Counted from the first letter of the stretch, positions 19,219 to 27,745 are shown. The stretch: DNA of 64,000 bases from an uncultured Aquimarina sp. (GCA_947496705.1 CANMDW010000010.1:1-64000); one strand, 5' to 3'. Translations and numbers: made by a program. Notes: generated by a model from the sequence alone, not told the origin.

Positions 19219-19577
19219 GCGATTTTCTTTTCAAGAATTTTGATCAGCTCTTCTACCGAATGTAGTTTCGATAATGCTTCGACATCCAAAAATAACCTTG
19301 GTGCTTCTTTCTCTTTTTCTAAAATAACCGGAAACTTAAACGCTTCTTCTTTGAGACTATACTTCTTTAAAAATTCATCCTTATACATAAAGACAAAATC
19401 ATAATCAGTATTTTCTCTGAACGCTTTCCAGGCTTTCTTTTCAGAAAAATTACCGTAAGTTAAACTGCAAAGATCACAGGAATATGAAGACGGACTTATA
19501 ATCTTATGTGCTACATCAAGATATTTATTCCAAAAGTCTGATTTTGCGTTATACACAAAAATTAGTGGCTTCTTCAA
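19215..19577 (-). CDS. hypothetical protein with CxxC motif
   Basis: 120 residues, family not named by me, though I recall similar proteins beside gliding genes in flavobacteria. The start MKKPLIFVYNAKSDFWNKYLD and a CDLC motif (C34, C37) about 35 residues in, followed by mixed α/β sequence, are compatible with a small thioredoxin-like fold or a metal site. No signal peptide is seen. The 189-bp gap upstream towards gldC holds nothing I recognise. Confidence 0.6.
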   Translation of the reverse strand: MKKPLIFVYNAKSDFWNKYLDVAHKIISPSSYSCDLCSLTYGNFSEKKAWKAFRENTDYDFVFMYKDEFLKKYSLKEEAFKFPVILEKEKEAPRLFLDVEALSKLHSVEELIKILEKKIA

Positions 19578-19766
19578 AGCTTCCGTTTAGGCAATTAGTC
19601 CAAAAGATTACCAAAACATTGCAAAGAAGATGCTAAAATCAAACATAAACTCTGGATCTAACAGCAGGGTATACTCAAATAGATCCCGTTCTACAACAGG
19701 ATAAGTTCATCTTACTATTTTAAATGCTTCACCTTTGGTGAATCTTCAAAATAGAGTTTCGCTTAA

Positions 19767-20105
19767 CTATTGTTGTTTCAGCTCTAGTTTTTCGGCAAAA
19801 TAGTCACAAAAATCCTTCATTGTTGCAGACATCTTATCATCCTGAGTAGCCCGATAAAAAGTATCGCTCATGGCAACCAATGTTTGATGAAAAAATATTT
19901 TCATCTCATCTACCGGCATATCTTTGGTCCATAAATCGATACGCAGACTTTCTTTGTTTTTACTATCCCAAACAGACAATAATAATGCTTTGGTTTCTTC
20001 ATTCTCTACACCTCCGTCTTTGGCTGTCCACTTTAATTGTTCCGGAATACGGTTTTCGTCCAGTTCTATATCAATTTTGATTTCTGATTTATGCTCAATT
20101 GCCAT
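19767..20105 (-). CDS. gldC: gliding motility protein GldC
   Basis: 112-residue soluble protein matching GldC along its length (SEIKIDIELDENRIPEQ, LRIDLWTKDMPVDEMK, FHQTLVAMSDTF). In Flavobacterium johnsoniae GldC supports gliding but is not strictly essential; its chemistry is unknown. It follows gldB with a one-base TAATG overlap, the known gldBC pair. Confidence 0.93.
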   Translation of the reverse strand: MAIEHKSEIKIDIELDENRIPEQLKWTAKDGGVENEETKALLLSVWDSKNKESLRIDLWTKDMPVDEMKIFFHQTLVAMSDTFYRATQDDKMSATMKDFCDYFAEKLELKQQ

Positions 20106-21076
20106 TATCGTGCGGGTTTATATTTTGATGTATTAAAAATCGTTTCGGCGTCTGCCAATAATAATTGCCGCAAAGATACACTGTTATTTTTCATATACGA
20201 AGCCACAATCCTCCATCCTATAAATTGACCTACCCTATCTGGTGCTTCTTTATCTATTTCTTCCAGATAAAACTTGGAAAAAGGTGCAGGATACAGAAAT
20301 CTTGGCATCAAATCACTATCGGTACTATACAATAACTGCCGATCGACAAAGTACCTCCAGATTTCTTCTTCATTTTCTTCAATCCAGATGTATTGCTCTT
20401 CAGTATATCCCATTTTTTGTGCATTACTAAAATCTGGCAAAAACAAATCCTTTAAATACAACTCTTTTCCAAAAAACACCAGATTACCCAAAAACGTTCG
20501 CTCTCGTATTGGACCCACCAAATTTTTGGCATACATGGCAGCCGCATCGGGTATTATTTGATCTCTTTCAAAATTCTGCTTTAAATATTTCTGAATTCCT
20601 TCATAGAAATGATGATCTTCTCCCAAATAGGTATCCAAAGAGATGATAAGCAACCCTTTTGAAAGTACTACTTTATTACGATAATCTACATCAGATGTAA
20701 TTGCCACTACCCTGGGATCTTTAATTTCGGGAAAGTAGTATTTGATATGCTGAAATAATATGCGAAGCTGCTCTTCTTCCTCAGAAATATCAGAAAAAGC
20801 ATTTCCTACTTCTTGATTTATTTCTAACTGAAGGGTATCTTTGGATTTATTAATCCAGATACTATCGGCATATTTTTCTGAAAACAGGAACGGATAATCT
20901 TCTTTTAGAGCAGGTAATTTTTGGGGGGTTAATTCGGCAAATAAACGATCAAAACGTTCAATTTCTATCTCAACAGGGATTTTGGCAATGTCTTTTTCGA
21001 CTTTGCTTTCACCTGTGCAAGAAAATATTACGCAAAAAACAATGACGTATTTTAAAAATTTAGCACTATTCATCAT
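20105..21076 (-). CDS. gldB: gliding motility lipoprotein GldB
   Basis: GldB is an essential gliding lipoprotein in F. johnsoniae. I start at 21076 so that the protein opens with a short basic n-region and a hydrophobic stretch ending in IFSC, a lipobox (Cys about residue 20). The frame also opens at an ATG at 21124, adding 16 residues before the signal peptide. A -7 box (TATCTTTG, minus strand, 21149-21156) fits either start. The mature part contains the conserved EIERFDRLFAEL and FYEGIQKYLK regions. A 7-bp minisatellite abuts its promoter. Confidence 0.92.
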   Translation of the reverse strand: MMNSAKFLKYVIVFCVIFSCTGESKVEKDIAKIPVEIEIERFDRLFAELTPQKLPALKEDYPFLFSEKYADSIWINKSKDTLQLEINQEVGNAFSDISEEEEQLRILFQHIKYYFPEIKDPRVVAITSDVDYRNKVVLSKGLLIISLDTYLGEDHHFYEGIQKYLKQNFERDQIIPDAAAMYAKNLVGPIRERTFLGNLVFFGKELYLKDLFLPDFSNAQKMGYTEEQYIWIEENEEEIWRYFVDRQLLYSTDSDLMPRFLYPAPFSKFYLEEIDKEAPDRVGQFIGWRIVASYMKNNSVSLRQLLLADAETIFNTSKYKPAR

Positions 21077-21148
21077 CAAATTACAATATCTCTTTAAATA
21101 ATTTCTATTACTCCAGAACGCCATCTTTTTTTATTAATTTTATGTTCG

Positions 21149-21156
21149 CAAAGATA
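21149..21156 (-). promoter_or_regulatory. -7 promoter element of gldBC
   Basis: TATCTTTG on the minus strand is a perfect TAnnTTTG. The minisatellite begins at 21162, so the position where a -33 element should lie (about 21175-21182) is made of repeat units and contains no TTG. Confidence 0.5.
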
Positions 21157-21161
21157 CAGAC

Positions 21162-21329
21162 GAATTATGAATTCTGAATTATGAATTATGAATTATGAAT
21201 TATGAATTATGAATTCTGAATTCTGAATTCTGAATTATGAATTCTGAATTCTGAATTCTGAATTCTGAATTCTGAATTATGAATTATGAATTATGAATTA
21301 TGAATTATGAATTCTGAATTATGAATTAG
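21162..21329. repeat. 7-bp minisatellite, 24 units, between gldB and nadE
   Basis: Twenty-four contiguous heptamers GAATTAT or GAATTCT with no indels (last unit GAATTAG). With A for the first type and C for the second, the order is A C A5 C3 A C5 A5 C A, then the variant. The C-type units create repeated EcoRI sites (GAATTC). The array occupies most of the divergent promoter region of gldBC and nadE and ends 48 bases before the nadE ATG. Confidence 0.97.
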
Positions 21330-21377
21330 AGGGTACCCTTTAGATTAAATAGCAATTAATAATTAAAATTATAAAGC

Positions 21378-22166
21378 ATGCGAACAGAAAAAGTAATTGA
21401 CCACATTGTACATTGGCTAAAAGAATATGCAATTCAGGCTAAAATGAGCGGTTTTGTAGTAGGTGTAAGTGGTGGAATTGATAGTGCAGTTACTTCTTCA
21501 TTGTGTGCCAGGACCGGGTTGCAGACGCTGTGCGTAAAAATGCCTATTCATCAGGCTCAAAGCCAGGTAACCAGAGCGCAGGAACACATTGCTCAATTAA
21601 AAAAACGATTTCCTAATGTATCAGATACCAAAGTTGATCTTACTCCTGTTTTTGAAGCATTTAAAACTACAGCTCCCAAAAGTGATTCACAAGCCAAACT
21701 TGATCTGGCCCTAGCCAATACAAGAGCTCGCTTAAGAATGACCACATTATATTATTTGGCAGGAATTCATGGGTATCTTGTTGCGGGAACCGGAAATAAA
21801 GTCGAAGATTTTGGAGTTGGTTTCTATACCAAATATGGTGATGGCGGGGTCGATGTAAGTCCGATAGCAGATCTACTCAAAAGCCAGGTATATGCTTTAG
21901 GAAAAGCTATCGAGGTGCCTAATTCGATATTGGTTGCTGCACCAACCGACGGATTATTTGGTGATAGCCGAAGTGATGAAGATCAAATCGGAGCAAGTTA
22001 TGACGAACTGGAATGGGCAATGAAAATGAAGGATAAAGGAAAAAATATCGACGATTTTGAAGGAAGACAACAGGAAGTGTTTAAGATTTTTAATCATCTA
22101 AATACGGTAAACCAGCATAAAATGAACCCCATACCGGTATGTGAAATCCCCGTTGATCTGTTATAA
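21378..22166 (+). CDS. nadE: NAD(+) synthase, ammonia-dependent
   Basis: 262 residues, single-domain form without the glutaminase/nitrilase domain. It amidates nicotinic acid adenine dinucleotide to NAD. P-loop of the N-type ATP pyrophosphatase SGGIDSAV (31-38), then GTGNKVEDFGVGFYTKYGDGGVD in pieces (GTGNK, KYGDGG) and PTDGLFGDSRSDEDQIGASY-like end motif. It lies divergent from gldBC, a conserved neighbourhood in the phylum. Confidence 0.96.
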   Translation: MRTEKVIDHIVHWLKEYAIQAKMSGFVVGVSGGIDSAVTSSLCARTGLQTLCVKMPIHQAQSQVTRAQEHIAQLKKRFPNVSDTKVDLTPVFEAFKTTAPKSDSQAKLDLALANTRARLRMTTLYYLAGIHGYLVAGTGNKVEDFGVGFYTKYGDGGVDVSPIADLLKSQVYALGKAIEVPNSILVAAPTDGLFGDSRSDEDQIGASYDELEWAMKMKDKGKNIDDFEGRQQEVFKIFNHLNTVNQHKMNPIPVCEIPVDLL

Positions 22167-22220
22167 TCAACACTTTGTCGATAAATTCATAAAAAAAAGT
22201 TTACGAGGGCTAGTTCTTAG

Positions 22221-22228
22221 TAATTTTG
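22221..22228 (+). promoter_or_regulatory. -7 promoter element of the response regulator
   Basis: TAATTTTG is a perfect TAnnTTTG. It would start a transcript about 75 bases before the ATG at 22309, leaving a longer leader than most genes here. It lies in the 142-bp gap after nadE. Confidence 0.45.
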
Positions 22229-22308
22229 CACAAAGATTTAAAATTACCCCTAGCCTAAAGAATGTTAAAATCATTAAATTAAACTAACATTAACAATCGT
22301 AAATAAGA

Positions 22309-22941
22309 ATGACAACCGTATTAATAGCTGATCATCATCCAATTACTAGGAAGGGGATCGTTTCTTTATTTCGCAACTCTGAAGATTTTGAAATTGTTGG
22401 GAAAGTAAGTAACGGAAACGAGATGTATGATATATTGAAAACAAATACTCCTGATATACTCATTATGGAGCTGGACTTACCTCAAATCAATGGAATTATG
22501 GCCCTAAGGACCATTAAAAAAGAATTTTCGGGAATAAAAGTAGTCATTTTCAGCTCACATCCTGAAGAAATGTATGCCTTAAGTGCCATTAAAGCAGGTG
22601 CATCGGCTTATTTATCCAAAACTGTGGCTACCAAAACACTAAAAAAAGCAATCGAGCGGGTGGCAAGAGGTGGAATCTATCTAAATGATAATCTAACCCA
22701 GCAACTAGCAAATGGGAGTGCCAGTGAAAATAACATGGTCATAAAATACAAAAAACTATCATCTAGAGAAATAGAGGTCCTTAACCTTCTGTCATCTGGT
22801 AAACGAAACAAAGATATCGCAACTACCTTATCTATTAATGAAAAAACAGTAAGCACTTATAAAACACGCCTGCTAAAAAAATTAAAAGTAGATAATCTTG
22901 CCGATCTGATCCATCAGTCCAGGTTATTACACATAAGTTAA
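22309..22941 (+). CDS. LuxR/NarL-type response regulator with altered receiver site
   Basis: 210 residues: receiver domain (about 1-120) and C-terminal LuxR helix-turn-helix (about 145-205, KLSSREIEVLNLLSSGK, KDIATTLSINEKTVSTY). The receiver pocket is unusual. Where NarL proteins have ADDHP the sequence is ADHHP (second acidic residue replaced by His9), and the phosphoacceptor position in LIMELDLP is Glu54 instead of Asp. The conserved SAYLSK lysine is kept. Glu can mimic aspartyl phosphate, so the protein may act without a kinase. No sensor kinase is adjacent. It converges on dnaG with a 4-base overlap. Confidence 0.88.
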   Translation: MTTVLIADHHPITRKGIVSLFRNSEDFEIVGKVSNGNEMYDILKTNTPDILIMELDLPQINGIMALRTIKKEFSGIKVVIFSSHPEEMYALSAIKAGASAYLSKTVATKTLKKAIERVARGGIYLNDNLTQQLANGSASENNMVIKYKKLSSREIEVLNLLSSGKRNKDIATTLSINEKTVSTYKTRLLKKLKVDNLADLIHQSRLLHIS

Positions 22942-24920
22942 ACTACCCGGTTCAGTTTTTCAGATAATATTCTTTTTAAGGAGAGATAATCTATGATATC
23001 CTGCATGATATCCTGACTATCTTCGGTATCTTGTGCTTTTACTTCTTGTGAGAGTTCTTCTACTTTTTGGGCGATCAAATATCTGCGCAAGTTGAGTATA
23101 ATATCACTTACATACCGGGCGACTGTATACTCTTTTTGTTTTACATGAATTTCTTTTTCATCCCATCTGTGTAATATATATCGTTCTTCACTCATCATAA
23201 TAGCAGTGATTTCTGAAGCTATTTCGGGAGCAACATGATTGATAAAGTTTTCGATCCTAAAATCATCTTCCTGATTTAATTGCTCAATCAATGTTGCATA
23301 GATTCCTTTAAAGCTTTCGTGGGCAAATTCTATTTCATCATCCTGAAGATCCAGATATACTTTTTCAAACACTTTGGCGGTATGCACCTCGGGCTCAAGA
23401 ACAAGTTCTCCTTCTTCATTTTCTTTTAGAATAAGGTCTTCAAACTCTTCCTCCCGGTTTCCATAGAGCAACAGGATTTCTATAATCTTACGTTCTAATT
23501 CATATTGTTCATTTACCCTGGGAGTCTTTTGAGCATCTGTTTTTACGATTTCCAGCGGTTTTTGCTGTTGTTTTTGTTGGGTACGCTGGTCTTTAATATT
23601 TGCATTGCGTATCTGTGCCAGGGTATTAAATAAGACATCTTCAGAAATATCCATAATTCGGGAGCATTCCTGTACATAGATCTCCCGTTTGATTATATCG
23701 GGGATTTTTGAGATACTGGTGACCATATCCCTCACTAACTCTGCCTTCTTTATAGGATCGTTTTTAGATTCCTGTTGAAGTAATGATGCTTTAAAACTAA
23801 TAAAATCCTGAACATTTTCTTCGAGATACAGCGTTAGCTCTTCCAGGGTGTTTTGTTTGGCAAAGCTATCGGGGTCTTCCCCTTCGGGGAAACTGCATAC
23901 TTTTACATTCATCCCTTGTTCCAGGATCAGGTCTATCCCTCTTAAAGACGCCCGCATACCCGCGGCATCACTATCAAAGAGCACCGTAATATTCTTGGTA
24001 AGCCTGTTGATTAAACGTATCTGATCTGATGTCAGAGCTGTTCCTGAAGAGGAAACCACATTATGTATTCCTGTTTGATGAAACTGGATCACATCTGTAT
24101 ATCCTTCTACCAAATAGCAATTATCTTCTTTGGCAATAGATTGCTTTGCATGATAAATCCCATAGAGTACCTTACTCTTATGATAAATATCACTTTCGGG
24201 CGAATTGAGGTATTTGGCCGCCTTTTTTTCATTGGTTAAGATCCTGCCACCAAAACCCAGCACCCTACCCGACATAGATTGGATGGGAAACATCACTCTG
24301 CCTTTGAAACGATCAAACTGTTTTTCTTCACCTGACTGCCCGGCAGGTTCTTTTATGATGGTAAGACCGGTTTTCTCAAGATACGATAATTGATATCCTT
24401 TTTTGATAGCTTTGGCTGTAAAGGCATCCCAGGAATCGGGAGAGTACCCTAATCCAAACTTTTTTATGGTTTCTTCGGTAAATCCCCGTTCTTTAAAATA
24501 GGTGAGCCCTATGGCTTTACCCTGTTCTGTTTTAAGTAATGAATTCTGAAAAAAAGTACTAGCAAACTCACTTACCAGATACATACTTTCTTTCTCATCG
24601 GCTTGCTGCTTTTGTTCATCGGTTTGCTCGGTTTCCTGAACTTCTATATTGTATTTTTTAGCCAGGTATTTTATGGCTTCGGGATAAGTGAAATGCTCAT
24701 GCTCCATCAGAAAAGCAACTACATTACCTCCTTTTCCGCTTGAAAAATCTTTCCAGATCTGTTTTACCGGAGAAACCATAAAAGAAGGTGTCTTCTCATC
24801 ACTAAACGGGCTCAATCCTTTGAAGTTACTACCCGCTTTTTTTAACTGAACAAAATCACCAATCACTTCTTCAAGTCGAGCAGCATCAAATACAGCATCT
24901 ATGGTAGTTTTATGGATCAT
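22938..24920 (-). CDS. dnaG: DNA primase DnaG (zinc-ligand residues absent)
   Basis: 660-residue primase with N-terminal zinc-ribbon-like region (1-100), TOPRIM catalytic core (LVEGYTDVIQFHQTG about 265-280, LFDSDAAG about 315) and a C-terminal helicase-binding region. The ribbon motif is recognisable as GLSPFSDEKTPSF and WKDFSSGKGGN, but all four usual zinc ligands are replaced: S37, S40, D58 and S61 in place of Cys, His, Cys, Cys. The frame is intact, and I recall similar sequences in other Flavobacteriaceae, so this is probably a lineage trait. Confidence 0.96.
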   Translation of the reverse strand: MIHKTTIDAVFDAARLEEVIGDFVQLKKAGSNFKGLSPFSDEKTPSFMVSPVKQIWKDFSSGKGGNVVAFLMEHEHFTYPEAIKYLAKKYNIEVQETEQTDEQKQQADEKESMYLVSEFASTFFQNSLLKTEQGKAIGLTYFKERGFTEETIKKFGLGYSPDSWDAFTAKAIKKGYQLSYLEKTGLTIIKEPAGQSGEEKQFDRFKGRVMFPIQSMSGRVLGFGGRILTNEKKAAKYLNSPESDIYHKSKVLYGIYHAKQSIAKEDNCYLVEGYTDVIQFHQTGIHNVVSSSGTALTSDQIRLINRLTKNITVLFDSDAAGMRASLRGIDLILEQGMNVKVCSFPEGEDPDSFAKQNTLEELTLYLEENVQDFISFKASLLQQESKNDPIKKAELVRDMVTSISKIPDIIKREIYVQECSRIMDISEDVLFNTLAQIRNANIKDQRTQQKQQQKPLEIVKTDAQKTPRVNEQYELERKIIEILLLYGNREEEFEDLILKENEEGELVLEPEVHTAKVFEKVYLDLQDDEIEFAHESFKGIYATLIEQLNQEDDFRIENFINHVAPEIASEITAIMMSEERYILHRWDEKEIHVKQKEYTVARYVSDIILNLRRYLIAQKVEELSQEVKAQDTEDSQDIMQDIIDYLSLKRILSEKLNRVV

Positions 24921-25264
24921 TTTTGGTTACGGGTTACGGGCTACAGGTTATGAATATTCTCACATCCAATAATTGTATCCCGAAACAAAAATAGCATAAT
25001 CTACCATATCAAGCTAAACAATAAACTCTAAAACCTTCGAAGTTTGTATCTGAAGATTTTTTATTCCTATTTTCTATCTGAACTTATTTATTACATGGGA
25101 ATGAGGGTTATATCCCAGCAAAAGTTAGTTTCCATAATTTACCCTCCCCAAACTGCCTGGCAAGCCATTCAGACCCGATAAACTTTTCAAAGGAAGGGCT
25201 TTCTATACGAAAACAAGTCCTTTCTCCTTGAGAGAGAGCCTGCCTTTGCCGTCCAGGCAGGGAT
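24921..25264. other. 344-bp intergenic region
   Basis: No gene seen. Just upstream of dnaG lies a degenerate direct repeat of GGTTACGGG / GGCTACAGG type (24926-24952). The far end holds a palindromic element (25238-25261). Confidence 0.6.
25238..25261. repeat. GCCTGCC/GGCAGG palindromic repeat
   Basis: GCCTGCC and GGCAGG arms around a TTTGCCGTCCA core, sharing its sequence with palindromes at 36-55, 332-351, 25785-25812, 44767-44790, 59555-59577 and 61265-61288. It overlaps the end of the following minus-strand gene's 3' region. Confidence 0.7.
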
Positions 25265-25729
25265 TTAGGAGAGAGGGTTTATACTTCTGCCATCTCTTGA
25301 AACATAACCCGAATGAGGGGCAGAAGGTTTTAAATTGGTATGTATTCTGAAAATGTTTTTGGGAGGTTCAATAATTTTACAACGATCGTAGTCAAACCAA
25401 TACAATTGAGTGATTGCCATAGCACACAATTCATTTTTGACATTAAAGAAACGACTTCTAACATTTATTTTTTGCTTGTTATCGGTAACATCGGGGAACT
25501 CTAAGTTCAAAAAAAAGTGTTGCATAAACATCAGGTGTTTTATATAGATGAGTTCTTCGTCACATTTCTGTAAACCAATTTTTAAAGCATTCAATTTGTG
25601 TTTTGAATATCCTTTTTCAAATAAAAAGGCAGCTAGTATGGATGATGTATATGAATGATATGCAAAATCCTGCATGACCATAAAATCATTTACATCTTCT
25701 CCTTTTACTTTATATGTTCTTCTAAACAT
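25265..25729 (-). CDS. putative hotdog-fold protein (acyl-CoA thioesterase-like)
   Basis: 154 residues. The layout, a first strand with YKVKGEDVNDFMVM, a helix with AYHSYTSSILAAFLFEKGYS, then LKIGLQKCDEELIYIKHLMF and a strand KINVRSRFFNVKNELCAMA, resembles the 4-hydroxybenzoyl-CoA thioesterase/YbgC hotdog family, although the usual D-x-N-x-H active-site spacing is not clear. The last ~12 residues run into palindromic repeat DNA that also supplies the stop. The assignment is tentative; an uncharacterised flavobacterial family is the alternative. Confidence 0.55.
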   Translation of the reverse strand: MFRRTYKVKGEDVNDFMVMQDFAYHSYTSSILAAFLFEKGYSKHKLNALKIGLQKCDEELIYIKHLMFMQHFFLNLEFPDVTDNKQKINVRSRFFNVKNELCAMAITQLYWFDYDRCKIIEPPKNIFRIHTNLKPSAPHSGYVSRDGRSINPLS

Positions 25730-25746
25730 ATTCTATTTGTTTATTA

Positions 25747-25834
25747 AGAAGTGATGTAAATTTTTTCGCTTCAATTCTACCCATACTGCCAGGCAGGCTG
25801 GTAGTAGACAGGCAAAAAAGTTTACATCACTTCT
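25747..25834. repeat. AAGTGAT-ended inverted-repeat element, copy A (88 bp)
   Basis: Perfect 14-bp terminal inverted repeats (AGAAGTGATGTAAA at 25747-25760 and its complement at 25821-25834). The inside carries TTCAATTCTACCC and a TGCCAGGCAG palindrome. It is homologous to copy B at 44748-44821 and lies 2 bp from the stop codon of the DUF5777 gene, where it may form the transcript's 3' hairpin. Confidence 0.85.
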
Positions 25835-25836
25835 AA

Positions 25837-26751
25837 TTAATAATCTGACTTTTCTATTTCTTTACGTTTTTTTTCTTTACGTTTTCCAAATTGAAATGCT
25901 CTTGAAATATTAAACCCTAAGTGCACATCACCTTCAAAAAAATCATCGGTAGACTCTGTAATAAAACTTTTTTCTATCATGGTGATCGAGTTGGACAAGA
26001 TGATCTGAAATACATGACCACCGGTTTCTATATCAATACCAAAAGCCAGTGAATTTGTGGTATCAATAGATTCTAATGGGTTTACAGTATAGTAGTATTC
26101 CCCATTGATCGAGATCCTTTTACTTAACTTTATCCTACCACCAAACCCAACCGCAAAAATATCATTTGGGTCTTCTTCAATTTTTACAGAATTTCTATGT
26201 ATGTATGTGGGTGTGATTTGTAATGAAAACCCTGGGCTAAATTTTCTGGCAATTAATACTTGCGAAGTATAAAAAAGGCGTTCGCTGGTGCTGGGTTCAT
26301 TACCGGGTTCAAAATCGTCTATAGATTTATAGGCAACACTTCCAAAAAGAGAAACTGCAAAAGGGAATGATTTTTTACCAGAACTTTGTTTGATCACTTT
26401 GTATTTAAAGAAACCATCATAGGTTTTCTCAAAACTACTTCTGCCAACCCCCAGCATGATGTTGTCATTTAGCCCGTACTCGAAAGCAAAACGTATATTT
26501 GATTGATCTAACCCATACAGTTCGTCTGCTCCCAGATTTACTCTGCCAAAACGGTGGGATATTACAAACTCCAACGTTCCTTTCTTTCGATTTTCTATCG
26601 AATGGCCATTAAGTATTCGGGTTCCTTTAAAGGTTGAAGAAACATAATTTTTGGTTTGTGGGGTTTCATCATCCAAAATATCAAAAAGATCCTGGGCCCA
26701 TGCTTGTGTGCCAATAGCAAATACAACAATTATAAATACAAAATTTTTCAT
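25837..26751 (-). CDS. DUF5777 family β-barrel protein (left copy)
   Basis: 304 residues with a Sec signal peptide ending QAWAQ (cleavage about residue 19). Family features are the FKGTRILNGHSIENRKKGTLEFVISHRFG opening (read in parts: GTRILNGHSIENR, EFVISHRFG), repeated amphipathic β strands, SLFGSVAYKS and a C-terminal strand; the tail after 290 is Lys-rich. Predicted to sit in the outer membrane; function unknown. It is the last gene of the left module and is paralogous to the gene at 32411-33325 (shared GHSIENRKKG, SPTYIHR-type and EEDPN motifs). A MITE separates it from yceI. Confidence 0.88.
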   Translation of the reverse strand: MKNFVFIIVVFAIGTQAWAQDLFDILDDETPQTKNYVSSTFKGTRILNGHSIENRKKGTLEFVISHRFGRVNLGADELYGLDQSNIRFAFEYGLNDNIMLGVGRSSFEKTYDGFFKYKVIKQSSGKKSFPFAVSLFGSVAYKSIDDFEPGNEPSTSERLFYTSQVLIARKFSPGFSLQITPTYIHRNSVKIEEDPNDIFAVGFGGRIKLSKRISINGEYYYTVNPLESIDTTNSLAFGIDIETGGHVFQIILSNSITMIEKSFITESTDDFFEGDVHLGFNISRAFQFGKRKEKKRKEIEKSDY

Positions 26752-26803
26752 TCGTTTTAAAATTTTTTAATTGTTTATAAATTAAATTATTATAAAAATT
26801 TAA

Positions 26804-26977
26804 CGCTCTAGTTTAAAATAGCGTTGTTAATGTATTGAGATGTCCCATCCCCAACCCTTCCCAAAGGGAAGGGAGCTCGAAGCCCTTCCCTTTGGGAAGG
26901 ATTTAGGATGGGATGAGTCACTGTAAATCAGCAATATGTATAATTAAAAAATATCATAGCTATTTTAAACTAGAGCG
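26804..26977. mobile_element. MITE-like element with 19-bp terminal inverted repeats
   Basis: Perfect 19-bp inverted repeats at 26804-26822 (CGCTCTAGTTTAAAATAGC) and 26959-26977 bound 174 bp without an open reading frame. Nested inside is a long palindrome at about 26841-26917 with CCTTCCCAAAGGGAAGGG arms flanked by CCCATCC/GGATGGG. It splits DUF5777 from yceI in the left module, whereas those genes overlap in the right module. Confidence 0.8.
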
Positions 26978-27086
26978 AAATTTAAGAACGAATGGAAGCA
27001 CTTCACTTCGTTTCGTTCTCACATTAAAAATGTAAACATTCCCTTTTGTGAAGTAATTGTTTACATTTCTTAATGCTCGTTTCATG

Positions 27087-27632
27087 TTACTTTTTATATG
27101 GTTGATGGTCTAATTTAAAAGTTACTTCTATTGTCTCGGCAATATTATTCATTACTACCGACGGGATTTTGATGTCATAATCTGCGACTTTAACAGGAAA
27201 ACTTCCTTTAAGAGATATGCTTTCTTCAGTTTTACTGATTTTGGCTTGTGTTTTCATTTTTTTGGTCACCCCATGAATGGTTAGATCACCTTGTACAGTC
27301 ACCATCTGTTCATTTTGGTCCAGCGCACCGAAATTCAGAATTTGCCCTTTAAAAGTGGCTTTCGGATATTTATCGGACTCTATATAGTTTTCATTAAAAT
27401 GCTCCTGCATTAGTGATTTTTCGAACAAAAACGATTTCATGAGTATGGCAATCGCAATCGTTCCTGTTGATGTCTCTATAATACTTAGTACCTGATTATT
27501 ATCGGCTTTTATATCTTCAACAGGCGAGCTTGAAAAAAACGAAGTATATCCTTGTTTGGTCAAAAATTTTTCTTGTCCGTGCGAAAGCATAGCGCACAAG
27601 AAACAACATAGTACTATTGGTAGTGATTTCAT
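27087..27632 (-). CDS. YceI family periplasmic protein (left copy)
   Basis: 181 residues with signal peptide (cleavage after LSHGQ, about 20). YceI proteins are secreted lipocalin-like barrels that bind isoprenoid lipids such as quinones. Family blocks are FLFEKSLMQEHFNENYIESDKYP in parts (HFNENYIESDKYPKATF), GDLTIHGVTKKM and PVKVADYDIKIPSVV. It is a close paralog of the gene at 31873-32421, sharing HFNE-YIESD-YPKATF and LTIHG-TK. It lies between the OB-fold gene and DUF5777. Confidence 0.92.
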   Translation of the reverse strand: MKSLPIVLCCFLCAMLSHGQEKFLTKQGYTSFFSSSPVEDIKADNNQVLSIIETSTGTIAIAILMKSFLFEKSLMQEHFNENYIESDKYPKATFKGQILNFGALDQNEQMVTVQGDLTIHGVTKKMKTQAKISKTEESISLKGSFPVKVADYDIKIPSVVMNNIAETIEVTFKLDHQPYKK

Positions 27633-27745
27633 CTGTATGTATGTATTGTTTACCGATGGTAAGACCTGTCTGCCATCGTATTGATTATTATTAAAATTCT
27701 TAAATGATGTTTATACCATTTCATCTGTGCTATGAATACATGATA

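Noticed and set aside
21162..21329. CRISPR-like array
   Set aside because: Contiguous 7-mers without spacers; a minisatellite.
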